A stretch of DNA of 64,000 nucleotides from Acanthosepion esculentum (lineage: Eukaryota; Mollusca; Cephalopoda; Sepiida; Sepiidae), in NCBI GenBank assembly GCA_964036315.1, contig OZ038478.1, positions 142,142,565-142,206,564 of the forward strand. Direction: 5' to 3'. This document shows positions 28,590-39,489 of this stretch, piece by piece. A program made the translations under genes and the position numbers. Each line of letters begins with the position of its first letter. The stretch's first letter is position 1. Below the pieces are notes generated by a model. It had not been told where the DNA came from. It did no database searches and saw only the letters and a list, made by a program, of their open reading frames with translations.

Positions 28590-29225
28590 CAGTTGCGGCC
28601 AAAATGTTCAGAACGGTATTGTTTTCATCAGAAAAATAGATATAAGTTTTTATCAAAGATGTTTCATATTCTATAATTTTCACAGAAAATAAATACGATA
28701 TTATTTGTTATTGTCTGAGATTTTGGTGTAATTTGAGAGGATAATACAAAGTTATGGATGATTTAGTGATTTACTAAAAAACCCATGGCGGCCAAAATGA
28801 TCAGAATGGTTGCTTTTACTCCGTGTTTTAGTATATTTAACCGGCGAACTCTAATTTTTTTAATTTGTTTACGTGACGGTTCGTTTACTAAACATTAGTA
28901 AGAATATCTGCAGTGTACTTTGTTAATATAATGCCACTTACTCCGTTACCAATTTGTCATCAGATTATTAAGCTTCGAAAGAAGGATAATTTAAGTATTG
29001 GGTCTCTTGCAAAGATTGTTAACAAGTAAAAAAGTGTTGTTCACGGTATTCTTAAGGTCTACGATGATTGTGGTTCGTGTGAAGCAAGAAAGTCTACAGG
29101 GAGGCCAAGAAATATTTTCAATTCTATGGTAGGGGTTTTATTAAATTCTTTTAAATGTCAAAATTATTTAGAAAGAGATGTTCCGTTACGGTACTTATTG
29201 CTGTTAAAAGAAAATGCACGGGAGG
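28590..29225 (+). pseudogene. Tc1-like transposon 5' end and truncated transposase
   Basis: CAGTTGCGGCCAAAATG begins right after a TA (28588-28589), as expected for a Tc1-type end. A second copy of GGCGGCCAAAATGATCAG lies about 190 bases inward, giving the two-site IR/DR layout seen in some Tc1 elements. An ATG at 28931 opens MPLTPLPICHQIIKLRKKDN, then LSIGSLAKIVNK (stop) and CEARKSTGRPRNI, a Tc1 helix-turn-helix plus GRPR linker. The rest of the transposase and the other terminus are absent. Confidence 0.75.
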
Positions 29226-29656
29226 ATTGGGCGCAGATCATGTTTGTGTGATGGCCAAAATTTCAATCAGTCCTTACTAGGGTTTGATCACGTGAATCGC
29301 AGCAGGAGATCCTGATGTTGCCTTGAATTCACTTATGGTCGACCGGCTGATAACTGCTATATTTTGCAACCAGGTGATTTTCGCGTCGGGTCGCTTCAAA
29401 GTTCATCGATCCATGGCATGTGCGTGGAAGAGTAGACAAAGACGGAAAGAATTTGTGAAGAGAAGAGGAGGGTATGGCTGATCATGGAACATATTCTCTC
29501 GCAAGTTGAAAGCATTGCATTTATCCGTTTCCTTATTTATCTATTTATTCATTTATTTTTTTATTTCTAACTAATTTTCGACTAGAATTTCGGATTATTC
29601 TTTGGGGGTGCGTTATAGCCTTATACCTATATGTTTAATGAAATCGTAGGTACGTC

Positions 29657-29661
<5 letters not shown>
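29226..29661. other. unassigned DNA
   Basis: Moderately GC-rich sequence with no recognised gene. It may be another repeat joined to the Tc1 break. Confidence 0.4.

Positions 29662-29691
<30 letters not shown>
29662..29691. repeat. (AT)n microsatellite
   Basis: A short AT tract that abuts a hairpin. Confidence 0.95.
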
Positions 29692-29693
<2 letters not shown>

Positions 29694-29755
29694 CGTAAAT
29701 TATTCAAACGAAAAACAAATACTGAAGCTAGTTTTTCGTTTGAATGATTTACGTT
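29692..29755. repeat. 25-bp inverted repeat (hairpin)
   Basis: The arms 29692-29716 and 29731-29755 are complementary except for one base, around a 14-base loop. It sits between two AT microsatellites. It could be a miniature foldback element. Confidence 0.85.
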
Positions 29756-29780
29756 ACATAAATTGAATACGCACTACAAA

Positions 29781-29785
<5 letters not shown>

Positions 29786-29824
<39 letters not shown>
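29786..29824. repeat. (AT)n microsatellite
   Basis: An AT tract immediately before the satellite array. Confidence 0.95.
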
Positions 29825-29827
<3 letters not shown>

Positions 29828-29877
29828 TCTTCTAACAAGCTGGAAATCAGGAACCAAAGAGGCAATGGTTGTAGCTT

Positions 29878-31995
29878 AACTAATACAATTTATATATAGG
29901 AATATTGTATGAAGTGCATAATACAAATGGTGGTATGAAGAAAACAATTCAAAATCCAAACTAAAACATTTGTAAAATTGGAATGATGGAATACATAATA
30001 GTCATGGTTGCAATTTAATGCAACCACAGTTTCATGCCTAAATAATATAAATTATAAATTGTAATATTGCATATAATGAATGATAATAATGATAGCATGA
30101 AGCAAAACAATTCAAAATCCTTACTAAAACATTTGTAAAATTAGAATGATGTAATACATCCTAGTCACGGTGACAACAACATGCAACCCCAGTTTCAAGC
30201 CTAACTAATTCAATTTATATATTGGAATATTGCATGTAATGCATAACAATAATGACGGCACGAAGCAAAACAATTCAAAATCCTAACTAAACTATTAGTA
30301 AAGTTGGTATGATGGAATACATTATACTCATGGTGGCAACATAATGCAACCATATGTTCAAGCTTAATTAACATAATTTATATATTGGAATAGTACATGA
30401 AATGCCTAATAATAATGACGGCATGAAGCAAAACAATTCAAAATCCTAAAACATTTGTAAAATTGGAATTATGGAATACATGATAGTCACGGTGGCAATA
30501 TAATGCAATCACAGTTTCATGCCTAACTTATACAAAGTATATATTGAAACGTTGCATGTAATGCATAAAAATGATGATGGGGTGGCATGAAGCAGAACAA
30601 TGCAATCTCCTAACTAAAACATTTGTAAAATTGGCATGATGGAATACATTATGGCCACGCCTAACTAATAAAAGTTATATTTTGTAATATTGCATGTACT
30701 GCATGATACAAATGACGACATTATTCACGGTGGCAACGTAATGCCACCCAATTTACAAACATAACTAATACAATTTATTATCCGTCTATATTTCTGAGAT
30801 GAGGTATTATGTACACTATTTAAATTATTCGGACTATTGTCCTCATCTTTGTCGCCATATTTATTACAACGTTTCGGCCGTTGTACGCTCTGGCCTTCTT
30901 CAGGTGGTTGGAATGTCGAACTGAACCCTTTATTTCGTTCTCTGGTGAAGACTGTTCTAGTTCCACGTGCCATGTTTAATGGTTGTCAGTTATCTCCTGT
31001 TAATTTCTCTCTGTAAGTTATCCACTGACTTAACTGGATATAGAACTCACACACTTTGGGTCCTGTCACTATATCTAACCGACCACTTTATCCACTGTAC
31101 CTTGTGTCCTTCAGGACATCTGTCAATGAGTTTCTGGGTATTATAAACCTAATGTCTGAGCAACGATTTTTTACAAGTGCTCATATTACAGTTTCTTGCT
31201 GCTATCATTGCATGTTTTTACTAGAGCATATATTGCAATTTTTGTTGTTATTATTTCTTTTCTCTGGCAATCCTTATTACTGGTTCCCATATTGTATTCA
31301 TTTCTATGCTTGGTCGGCTCAGGAGATTCCAGCCAAACTAATACAATTTATATATTGGAATATTGCATGTAATGTATAACAATAATGACGACATGAAGCA
31401 AAACAATTCAAAATCCTAACAAAAGAATTTTTAAAATTGGAATGATGGAATACATCATAGGCACGGTGACAACATAATTCAACCCTAGTTTTAAGCCAAA
31501 CTAAGTCAATTTTTATATTGGAATATTGTATGTTATACATAATAATAATGACGGCATCATTCACGGAGGCAATATAATGCAGCCCCATTTACAAGCTGAA
31601 CTAATACAATTTATATATTGGAATGCTGCATGTCATGCTTAATAATAATGCCGACATCAAGCAACACACTCCAAATTTTAAAACATTTATAAAATTGGAA
31701 TAATTTAATACATTATGGTCACGATGTCAACATAATGCAAGCAGAGCTTCAAACCTAACTAATACAATTTATATATTGGAGTATTGCATGTAATGCATAA
31801 CAATAATGATGGCATGAAGCAAGACAATTCGAAATCCTAACTAAAACATTGTAACATTGGAATGAGGGAATACATTATAGTCACCGTGGCAAAATAATGC
31901 AACTCCAAGTTCAAGCCTAAATAATACAATTCATATATTTGAATATTGCATGTTATGCATAATAATAATGACGCATTATTCCCGGTGGTAACGTT
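29878..31995. repeat. ~160-bp tandem satellite with short variant units
   Basis: Units begin near AACTAATACAATTTATATA and carry TTGCATGTAATGCATAA, GAAGCAAAACAATTCAAAAT and CATTTGTAAAATTGGAATGA. Unit starts near 29878, 30040, 30203, 30363, 30525, 30663, 30763, then after an insertion 31336, 31498, 31599, 31757 and 31918. Most spacings are 158-163 bases. Two are 100-101 bases because they lack the middle block, one is 138, and a partial short unit ends the array. Unit identity is moderate, so the array is not young. Confidence 0.9.
30778..31335 (-). mobile_element. unclassified insert in the satellite with 15-bp target duplication
   Basis: This 558-bp segment interrupts a satellite unit. The 15-base word AACTAATACAATTTA lies directly on both sides (30763-30777 and 31336-31350), and the unit continues in register after the second copy, which is what a target-site duplication would give. 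On the minus strand it contains a perfect 7-bp hairpin, TACAACG/CGTTGTA, around GCCGAAA (near 30869-30889), preceded by CACCTGAAGAAGGCC. A minus frame of 82 codons covers half of it, but no known domain is visible. A PLE-related non-autonomous element is possible. Confidence 0.6.
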
Positions 31996-32720
31996 ATGAC
32001 ATTTGAGGATCCTCAAACAGGTAGCATCACCGGCAAGTTTAAAGCGATGGGGAGTGCAGGTGTCACCCTCCTGCTGGTTGTGTGGTGATTATGGAAACCT
32101 GAGCCACATACTGTCATCCTGCCTGAAACCGCTACAGTACACCTGGTACACATTCAAACATAACTTGGTTATGGATGTCGTGTCAGCAGCTACGAGAAGT
32201 GCTAGTATACCCTCGACGGACCTGCGATAGATTGCCTTTCTGAAGCAAGGTGTGACTGACACAAAGCAGAAGACCAGGTTGGAGAACTCAAGGAAATGGG
32301 AGGGTTGGTTAATGTTACTGCCAGTGGAGGTTATTGTGTCTGGACTGAGACATCTGTTGCTTGGCGAACTGACAGTGGCATGTGAAAAAGGGATTGAAGA
32401 GGCTCATGAAAGAAAGCTGCTTCGGTATGAGAAACAGGTGGCTGAAGTCAGTGAGAGAGTATATGGCTGCACCCTGGTGCCATTTGAGGTTGGACCTAGA
32501 GGATTTTCTTCTGCCTCCATAAAAAGATTCCTCAAGTGTGCCGGTATCCGAAAGTCGAATAAGGTGATAAAGACTTGTGGTGAAAAAGCTGTGGAGGGCA
32601 GTGCATGGATTACCCAGAAATACTTTTCGAATCGCATCCAGCTAACATATACCGCCGGTTGCAACGTAACATCATCCAGCTGTGGGGAGAGGTACTGAGC
32701 TTAATGGGTCGAACCTTTTT
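31996..32720 (+). pseudogene. LINE C-terminal relic with zinc finger and restriction-like nuclease region
   Basis: Two adjoining frames. The first has CWLCGDYGNLSHILSSC, a CCHC-type finger typical of the C-terminus of R2/R4-like LINE proteins. The second has LLLGELTVACEKGIEEAHER, then LLRYEKQV and LVPFEVGPRGF, which matches the PD-(D/E)XK restriction-like endonuclease layout of such elements (the expected catalytic D segment before it is degraded). The RT is missing, so this is a 5'-truncated copy. It ends near an AT tract. The left junction is at the end of the satellite array. Confidence 0.75.
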
Positions 32721-32782
32721 TAAAGCACGGTGCTCAGCTGAAGATTGCAGCTGGTCTGGAGCACTTGATGTGTACATGTGTT

Positions 32783-32793
<11 letters not shown>

Positions 32794-32871
<78 letters not shown>
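32794..32871. repeat. (AT)n microsatellite
   Basis: A pure AT tract near the LINE 3' end. Confidence 0.97.
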
Positions 32872-32873
<2 letters not shown>

Positions 32874-33247
32874 GTATGTGCATTTAGCCAGAATGTTTTC
32901 ATTGATGCATGTTTCATTAAATAATATAGATAAGTTTTGTCTATTTATTTTATGTAAATTCTTTTCACATTATCTGATAAGCTTAATAACATTATCATTG
33001 AAAGATGAAAGAAAATCACCATATTAATATATATTTTTTAATCCTATATATGCTTTCGGCCATTATCAAAGATGACAATTACATTTCAATACATTAAACA
33101 ATACATGGACAAAACAATAATGATAGCTTATTTTTGTTGACATGAAAGATTTCCAAACAACGACAATTCGTGCATCCGAGGCGCTGGACGTCCACATGAC
33201 GACGCGAGAGTGAAAACGAGATGTAGTAAGTATGTGAAGTCGTTGGA

Positions 33248-33315
<68 letters not shown>

Positions 33316-33709
33316 TATGAAAGGATTACTTAACGTTTTAAATCTCAATTTCTATCCCGATATCAATGTTTCCTAGTAAAATTTCCAGGCATCATTGTTT
33401 TGAATGGGATTTCCAATCTTTTCACTTTGTCCTAATTTTGAAATTTACTCATGAATTGAATGTTCTTTTACACCCACACGTTCCTGAAATTTTGATTTTG
33501 TTTACATCTTCATATTTTCAGCTGTAGATTATTCTGCCAATTATAAATTTCTTTTCAAAATTACCTTTTTTTATATACAGAAGCTGTTATGTTATTTATA
33601 TTATTAATGAATTTGTAATATTTGTTAATTTTTATTATTAATTAAATTATAATATTTTAGATAATATTTTTAATTATACATTTTATTTGATCTATTACAT
33701 TATATTACT
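32872..33709. other. unassigned AT-rich DNA with an AT tract
   Basis: Contains a 60-base AT tract at about 33250-33313. The minus strand near 33045-33075 reads TTTGATAATGGCCGAAAGC, a PLE-tail-like phrase without a foldable ribozyme. Nothing else is recognised. Confidence 0.4.
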
Positions 33710-34035
33710 ATTAAAGTAACAAAGTAAATCCATTATTTCATTCTTTTTATTTAATAATTTAATTTGATTATTAAATGTTAATATTGCTATTTTTTCTTTT
33801 AAAAAGAATCTGCACTCCCTATTGGTAATATTATATGGGGGTACATATTTTACAATTTCTCATTTAACTATTGTAGGTATATTATTCTCTTTGATTCCCA
33901 ATATATCTTGACAATGTTGTTCTATTTGTGTATTTCTGTATTTTAAAAGATCATATGATTATTAAATCTTTCCTTCAAAGAGCTTTCAGTTGCTCCTAAT
34001 TAAATGTGTTGTTTTTATATGGGGTTAAATGTAGG
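33710..34035 (-). pseudogene. PLE GIY-YIG endonuclease relic (second distinct family)
   Basis: The minus translation reads LGATESSLKERFNNHMIF, TQIEQHCQDILGIKENNIPT, IVK (stop) EIVKY, CRFFLKEKIAILTFNNQ and IKLLNKKNEIMDLLC. The order (YxGATxxSxKxRxxNH, LKENNI, LKEKIAIL, LLNK) is that of the PLE GIY-YIG domain. It is AT-drifted and fragmentary, with no RT. Confidence 0.72.
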
Positions 34036-34818
34036 ATTATTTTGCGCATGTATACATCATCTATAATTTACAATTATCATTTTTGTATCTTTATTAATAG
34101 GTGGAACTTCATTATGTTTATCCTTCTATGTTTATATCGTCATTTTCCCCTACTTTTATCTGTATATTAATTTACTTTTTTTATCTCATAACTTTCATCT
34201 AAAATCGTTTTTCTTTAATTTGTTTATATTATTATAATTAATTCATTTATGCCGAATATAATTACTATTATAGTTATTATTATTATTTTCATTATTATTA
34301 TACTTATTAGCATTGTCTTTATTAAACTACCGATTGAAATTGTGATGATTTGCATAAAATAATAAGCTCTATCAGTCAATTTGCTATAACACTTTCAAGT
34401 TTGATAACATACTACATCACTCGATGTATAAACTTTTTCAACACTGAAATAAAAAAAAATTCTTGACAGTGTCATTCTATTTTTCTTTTACTCTCTCCTC
34501 ATTTACTTCTTCTTCCCTTTCCTTTATTCTCTCCTCTCTCACTCTCCTCTCTATTTCTATTTTACATTTTAAAAGAATATTATATTCCAAGATTTTTAAC
34601 TTTTCCCCCACCCACTTCTTCTCTTCTATCTTTCCCCTCCTCCTGTTAATCTAGTATTTCAGTCCCAATGATTTGTCTCCATTTATCTAGAGTTTTCGTA
34701 GTGAAGAGATGAATATATAAAGATACTCTTGGTCAGATTGGTGACAATTCCCCTAATGTGTTTGGTTGACTTATCGTCTTAATGGTATAAGTGTTCCGAT
34801 TTTCACAAACTACAGCTA
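34036..34818. other. unassigned AT- and pyrimidine-rich DNA
   Basis: Includes a C/T-rich block at about 34463-34650 whose 63-codon frame is low-complexity. No gene is recognised. Confidence 0.4.
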
Positions 34819-34870
34819 CCGGCCACCTGATGATTGCGTGAAAGCGCATCAAACTGGCAGTCATGGTCAG
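34819..34870 (+). ncRNA. type I hammerhead ribozyme-like motif, core G12 to C
   Basis: All three stems can be drawn. Stem I pairs GGCCA (34821-34825) with TGGTC (34864-34868). CTGATGA (34827-34833) matches the consensus CUGANGA. Stem II pairs TGCGT with GCGCA around a GAAA tetraloop (34835-34848). The next core element should be GAAA but reads CAAA (34850-34853). Stem III is ACT/AGT with a three-base loop, followed by the cleavage C (34862). Very short stem III is the form described for hammerheads of Penelope-like elements. The G12 change should abolish or strongly reduce activity. A PLE ORF begins about 200 bases downstream. Confidence 0.65.
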
Positions 34871-35001
34871 TCACTGCCAACTCGAAATGTGATTTAAAAT
34901 ATATTAAAGCTCTACCATTTATCATGGTATTGAGCACACTTATTTCTTATGTGCAATCGTAGGCAAAGTCTTTTGGGAGCTGCTTATTGTTATTTCTAAT
35001 T

Positions 35002-35004
<3 letters not shown>

Positions 35005-35041
<37 letters not shown>
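35005..35041. repeat. (AT)n microsatellite
   Basis: An AT tract just before the first recognisable PLE codons. Confidence 0.95.
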
Positions 35042-35045
<4 letters not shown>

Positions 35046-35067
35046 GTGTGTATGTATGTATGTATAT

Positions 35068-36451
35068 ATTAAGCAATTGAGACCGTCTGGCTCTACTCGT
35101 CCCCGTCTGTATGGAGTACCAAAGATTCATAAGTATGGTGTACCGTTGAGACCCATATTATCGATAATTGGGTCTTCATAGCATAAAGTTGCAAAGTGGC
35201 TGGCTATAATGTTGCAACCAGTTTTGCAGCGTTATAGTACCTTCTGTATTAAAGATTCGTTAACTTTTTTCCTATTCATTCGCAATTGTGATGCCACTGA
35301 TGGATTTATGTGTTCGTTTGACATTCTCACTTGTGTTCCTTTATGGGAGATTATTGATATTTGCAGTGATATGTCATATCGCAGTAATTTAACTCCTCCG
35401 ACTATACCTGAAGATGTTTTCGTTGAACTCATGAAATTTGCCACCACGTCTGTTGATTTTAGTTTCGACAATATCATGTATCGTCAGATCGACGGTGTGG
35501 CGATGGGTTCTCCTTTGGGTCCTGTTTTGGCAAATATTTTTGTCGGTTTTTACGAGGAAAGCCTTCTGTCAGGTTCTTCCCGGTCCATGGTTTACTTTCG
35601 TTATGTGGATGACACCTTTTGTGTGTTCACCCATGAATCGGAAGTTGATTACTTTTTCTCCCTACTCAACGGTGTTCATCCTGCCCTTAAATTTACGGTA
35701 GATAAGGAGGTCAATGGTTCATTGGCTTTCCTAGATGTTCTGGTTCACAGAACTCCTTCCTTGTTCATTACTACTGTTTATAGGAAGTCTACTTTTACAG
35801 GTCTCAATACCCGATCGACAAAAGATCAATTTGATTAGGATCTGCTCGGATAACACCTTGAAAGATGAAATTAGCTCTTTAACTGGTATCTTTCTGAACA
35901 ATGGTTGCGCGTTGGACATTGTTCAATCGGTTATACGGGATAAGACTGCCAGGTTTAATGAAATCCAGCCTGCTACGGTTGGTAAATGTCCAGTCTATCT
36001 TCGTTTTCCGTGGTTGGGTAGGATTAGTGAGTCCTTCGCCAAGCAGATTTCATGTAGTTCACGTGAATATTATTTTGCAGCGAACGTTCGTGTTGATTTT
36101 CACACCAGGTCTGTCCTTTCATCTGTGTGTAAAGATGTTCTATCCACCCCCCGTCATATAAATTCTGTCATTTATTATTTCAAATGTAGTTGTGGATGCG
36201 ACTACATCGGTAGAACGACACAGCGGTTGGACGCTAGAATTAAACAGCACGTGCCTGCGAAAATACTTCATAAAAATATTTCGTTGGGCGATTCCATTCG
36301 GAATACGTATGGGTCGTCGATAGCGGATCATTTTATAAAGAATCCTATTTGTGCTTTGGATTTCAGTGTGACCTGGTTTCCTGTTTTGGCCAGGGCACAC
36401 TCAGTATTCCATCATAAGGTGTTGGAGACGCTGTACATCAGGTCCAGGTGA
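35068..36451 (+). pseudogene. Penelope-like polyprotein, N-truncated with frameshifts
   Basis: A PLE of the classical YVDD type. Translation begins LRPSGSTRPRLYGVPKIHK, then SFDILTCVPLWEIIDIC (motif A region), RQIDGVAMGSPLGPVLANIF (motif B), VYFRYVDDTFCVF (motif C, DD intact) and LAFLDVLVHR. A stop at about 35178 and a frameshift near 35810 interrupt it. The nuclease follows in the next frame: GKCPVYLRFPWLGR, then YYFKCSCGCDYIGRTTQRLD and ARIKQHVP (GIY-YIG), ending RSR. The N-terminal third is absent. It differs clearly from the RDDG-type element at 20618. Confidence 0.9.
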
Positions 36452-36523
36452 CCGGCTCTTTTTAAACAAAGTGACTGTTTCATGTGGTGTGTCTCTAGCA
36501 ACTTTGTTGGTATTACTTTTATT

Positions 36524-36627
<104 letters not shown>

Positions 36628-36698
36628 TTCTCTTCTCTGCCCATTTATTCACGTCATCCATTACAGACTTTCTTGTTCTTTATAATTTCTTTTCCCCG

Positions 36699-36742
36699 TT
36701 AACAGTTCTGATGAGAGGAGACAAAACCGGTCGACTTGTGTT
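36699..36742 (+). ncRNA. hammerhead-like motif downstream of PLE, degenerate
   Basis: CTGATGA (36708-36714) is intact and is flanked by AGTT (36704-36707), which can pair with GACT (36733-36736) as stem I. After GAGGAGAC the GAAA element reads AAAA, then ACCGGTC gives a stem III without a loop. Position just after a PLE nuclease ORF supports a PLE 3' ribozyme. The core change and minimal stem III make activity unlikely. Confidence 0.35.
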
Positions 36743-36816
36743 TTATTTTAAATCTATCATGGCCTATAATAAAAAAAAATGTTTTTTATGCGTTAATACG
36801 CTTTTGTACTGTTGCA

Positions 36817-36822
<6 letters not shown>

Positions 36823-36868
<46 letters not shown>
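36823..36868. repeat. (AT)n microsatellite
   Basis: An AT tract that abuts the left inverted repeat of a mariner-like element. Confidence 0.95.
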
Positions 36869-36871
<3 letters not shown>

Positions 36872-38400
36872 TGTATCAAAAATACTTTTACAAATTTGGG
36901 GGGGTGACATCCTCACAGCAAAACTAGGACAAAGGTCCCTATAAACATATGTCCGCTAACCCTTTGTATGTTTTAGTTCTTATGTATAAAGTTTACAGTA
37001 GATGCTATTAAATGTACAGTCCAAGATACAATCCCAAAAAGCTTTTTAAACTCTGGGGTGGGTTTCTGACACAAAAACAAACGGACATCATTTTATGTCA
37101 ATATAGCAACTCATAACAAATATTCAAAATGTCCTCAGCTTGCTTCTATACATGCATGTACCCATCATATGATTGATTGGCAGACCCTTTCAAATACTCC
37201 CACACAGTGTTGAATGGTTTTGCAGCCCCCCAAACATGTTGATAAAGCGTCTCTGCATTATTAATGTTGCTGAATATAACATTTGTTTGAATTAGTCCCA
37301 CAGGCTAAAACCCAAAGGATTGAGATTGGTGGATATGCAGGCCATGGAACCAGTTCTCCCTTACCTATCCATTGTGGCAGATGTCAGGCAGTGCATTACA
37401 TACAATGTGTCTAAAATTTGATGGAACCACATCACGCATGAACCACATTCGTCTTCATATTAGCAGGGATACATCCTCTAGTATGTCTAGAAGTGTGCTC
37501 AAAATAAAGTTCCAGTAGATAGCTCCTGTAAGACATGCTGAGAGAACATATAGACCTACCAGTCATCTACAATTTCAGCCCACACATTAATTGTAAACTG
37601 ATGCTGGTGTCTAGCCTGTATTGTACCATGTGGATTCGAATCTGCCCACAAATGTTGATTGTATAAATTTATTATTCAATTTCTTCCAAATGTTATCACA
37701 TCAGTAAACAAGACCGAAGAGACAAACAATGAATGGATCGACAGTTCTCCCATGGTGAGTGATCAGAGGGCAAAGGAGCCTACACACATTGTAAATGATA
37801 CAGATACAGGAGCTGCTCTTGAAGTACCCTCCATGCGCTACTATGAGATGTGTGACATGCTAGGGCCACTTGATGTGTGCTGATATCTGTATTGTCTCTG
37901 ACAGCCTGTGAAATGTGTTCTTCATTGTCAAGTGTACGAGTGGATCTTGGTTGCCCTCGATCCATAGTTTGTGGTGCCTTGGATCCTGTCTCAGCAACGC
38001 AATAATTAAAGGCAGCAATAGTTGGATGACTCGATTGCCTTCAGTCTGGAAACACAATCCAATACAGGTGTGCCGCCGCGTGTCCATTACCATTCATGCG
38101 GTCGTATGTAAAAATCATATCTGCCTGCCTACAACATGAATATCCTGCCATTGTTAAATGGAACACTTCTCAGTTAACTCACTACTACACACGTTAAATG
38201 TTGAAGACAGATGAGCCACAAATGTACACGAATGACAAATGTAACCTAGAGAACATGGTAACACAGTGGCATCTATCATAAAATTCTTTAAACTTAACTC
38301 AAAAATCAAGGATTTGCGGACATATGGACATTTGTCCTTGTTTTGCTGTGAGGAACCTGTCCTCAAAGTTCGTAAAAGTATTTTTGATACACCCTGTATA
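36869..38400 (-). mobile_element. mariner-like DNA transposon with long inverted repeats, decayed
   Basis: The left end GGTGTATCAAAAATACTTTT and the right end (minus strand) with the same word start inverted repeats of roughly 85 bases; both include CTCACAGCAAAAC and GGACA words. Minus-strand coding gives GQPRSTRTLDNEEHISQAV, HSSAWRVLQEQLLYLYHLQ (helix-turn-helix domain), NVWAEIVDD and, near the left side, a degraded LPILNPLGFSLWD that corresponds to the third catalytic block (the D has been lost, read as G or N). Stops break it throughout. TA-rich flanks agree with TA target use. Confidence 0.78.
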
Positions 38401-38409
38401 TAGGATACT

Positions 38410-39350
38410 TAGATGAAAATATGCTTCGAATGTAATGAAAACATAGTTTTATTGTCAAAATCTTTATGTTATTATTAGGAGGAAATATCAAAGTATTTTT
38501 TTAATATTAATTTCAATTTTTTACTCTTTTCTAGATCACTCAAAATTTTGATTAAATGTCTTGCATCAATGAATGTACTATATTTTATAGCTCAGTAAAT
38601 TTTAGTCTCTTTTTTGCAATGACAGATACATTAGATTGGAAATTCTTGCAAAAATCAAATAATAATAGAATTTTGGACAATTTAAATTTCATTTTTTGGT
38701 TTTTTGCTTTTAGCAAAATTGGATCTCTTCGGAATCAAAAAGTAAAAAATGCAATAGAACTATGACATTATTTAATTAGAGATGCTCTTAATTGCTTTTC
38801 TGAATAATATATATATTAAGGAATATATTTTCTATGAAAAATGAATTTTTGCAAGTTTTCATTTCTTTTTAAATTTTAATTAGAATAATTTGTAACATTT
38901 TTAAAGCTTTTAAAATTCATTTTCAATGGTGTAAATTTCAGAAAAGATTGTTTTAAGTAAAACCATATTTACTCATATATCGTAAAGTTTATGGCAACAC
39001 TGAATATTTTAAAAGAATTTTAAGATGTTTTGGTTTGTGTAAAAACATGACAAATTTTATAGATACGGTCACCCATACATGATACTATCTGAAAATGATG
39101 GGGACAACATTTTTTACATTTTTAATATTACCGAGTACTTAAAAGGCATTCGCTTTATTCTTCAATTATCTTTTAAGGTTAAAGCCTCTATAGAACATTT
39201 GTTACATAGGTGTTAAAAAGCTGTCAACATAAATAAACAAGCAACCCTCATGTTGAAAAATGCATTTCTGTAATATTTTAAAGTTTAAAAAGTAATAGTT
39301 GTTTCAAATCAGATTAATTATACTTTAAATCAGCTAATATATATATATTT
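38410..39350 (+). repeat. unclassified AT-rich dispersed repeat, copy 1
   Basis: Shares a series of ordered blocks with 44940-46400: TATTGTCAAAATCTTTATGT, TATTATTA, AAAGTATTTTTTTAAT, AAATTCTTGCAAAAATCAA, GCAATAGAACTATGACATTA, TTAATTGC, ATTACCGAGTACTTAAAA and TTTCAAATCAGATTAATT. Spacing between the later blocks is conserved. No transposase, RT or terminal repeat is seen. Confidence 0.55.
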
Positions 39351-39489
39351 AGTTTGTCTGATTTGTTATATTTTAGTTTGGTTTTGGGTTCATACCCCAC
39401 CCAACTCAATGCTTATCATTCATAAATTTTATAATTTTATATACACGAATTTTAGGTCATGGGGTGTTTTTGTAGGTTATTATTGGGAA

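Noticed and set aside
30869..30905. CTGAAGA...GGCC...GAAAC as a hammerhead ribozyme
   Set aside because: The CUGANGA and GAAA elements are present, but no stem III plus cleavage site follows, and the segment folds better as the TACAACG/CGTTGTA hairpin.
33040..33080. TTTGATAATGGCCGAAAGC (minus) as a hammerhead
   Set aside because: Core mismatch and no room for a stem II loop; kept only as a PLE-tail-like phrase.
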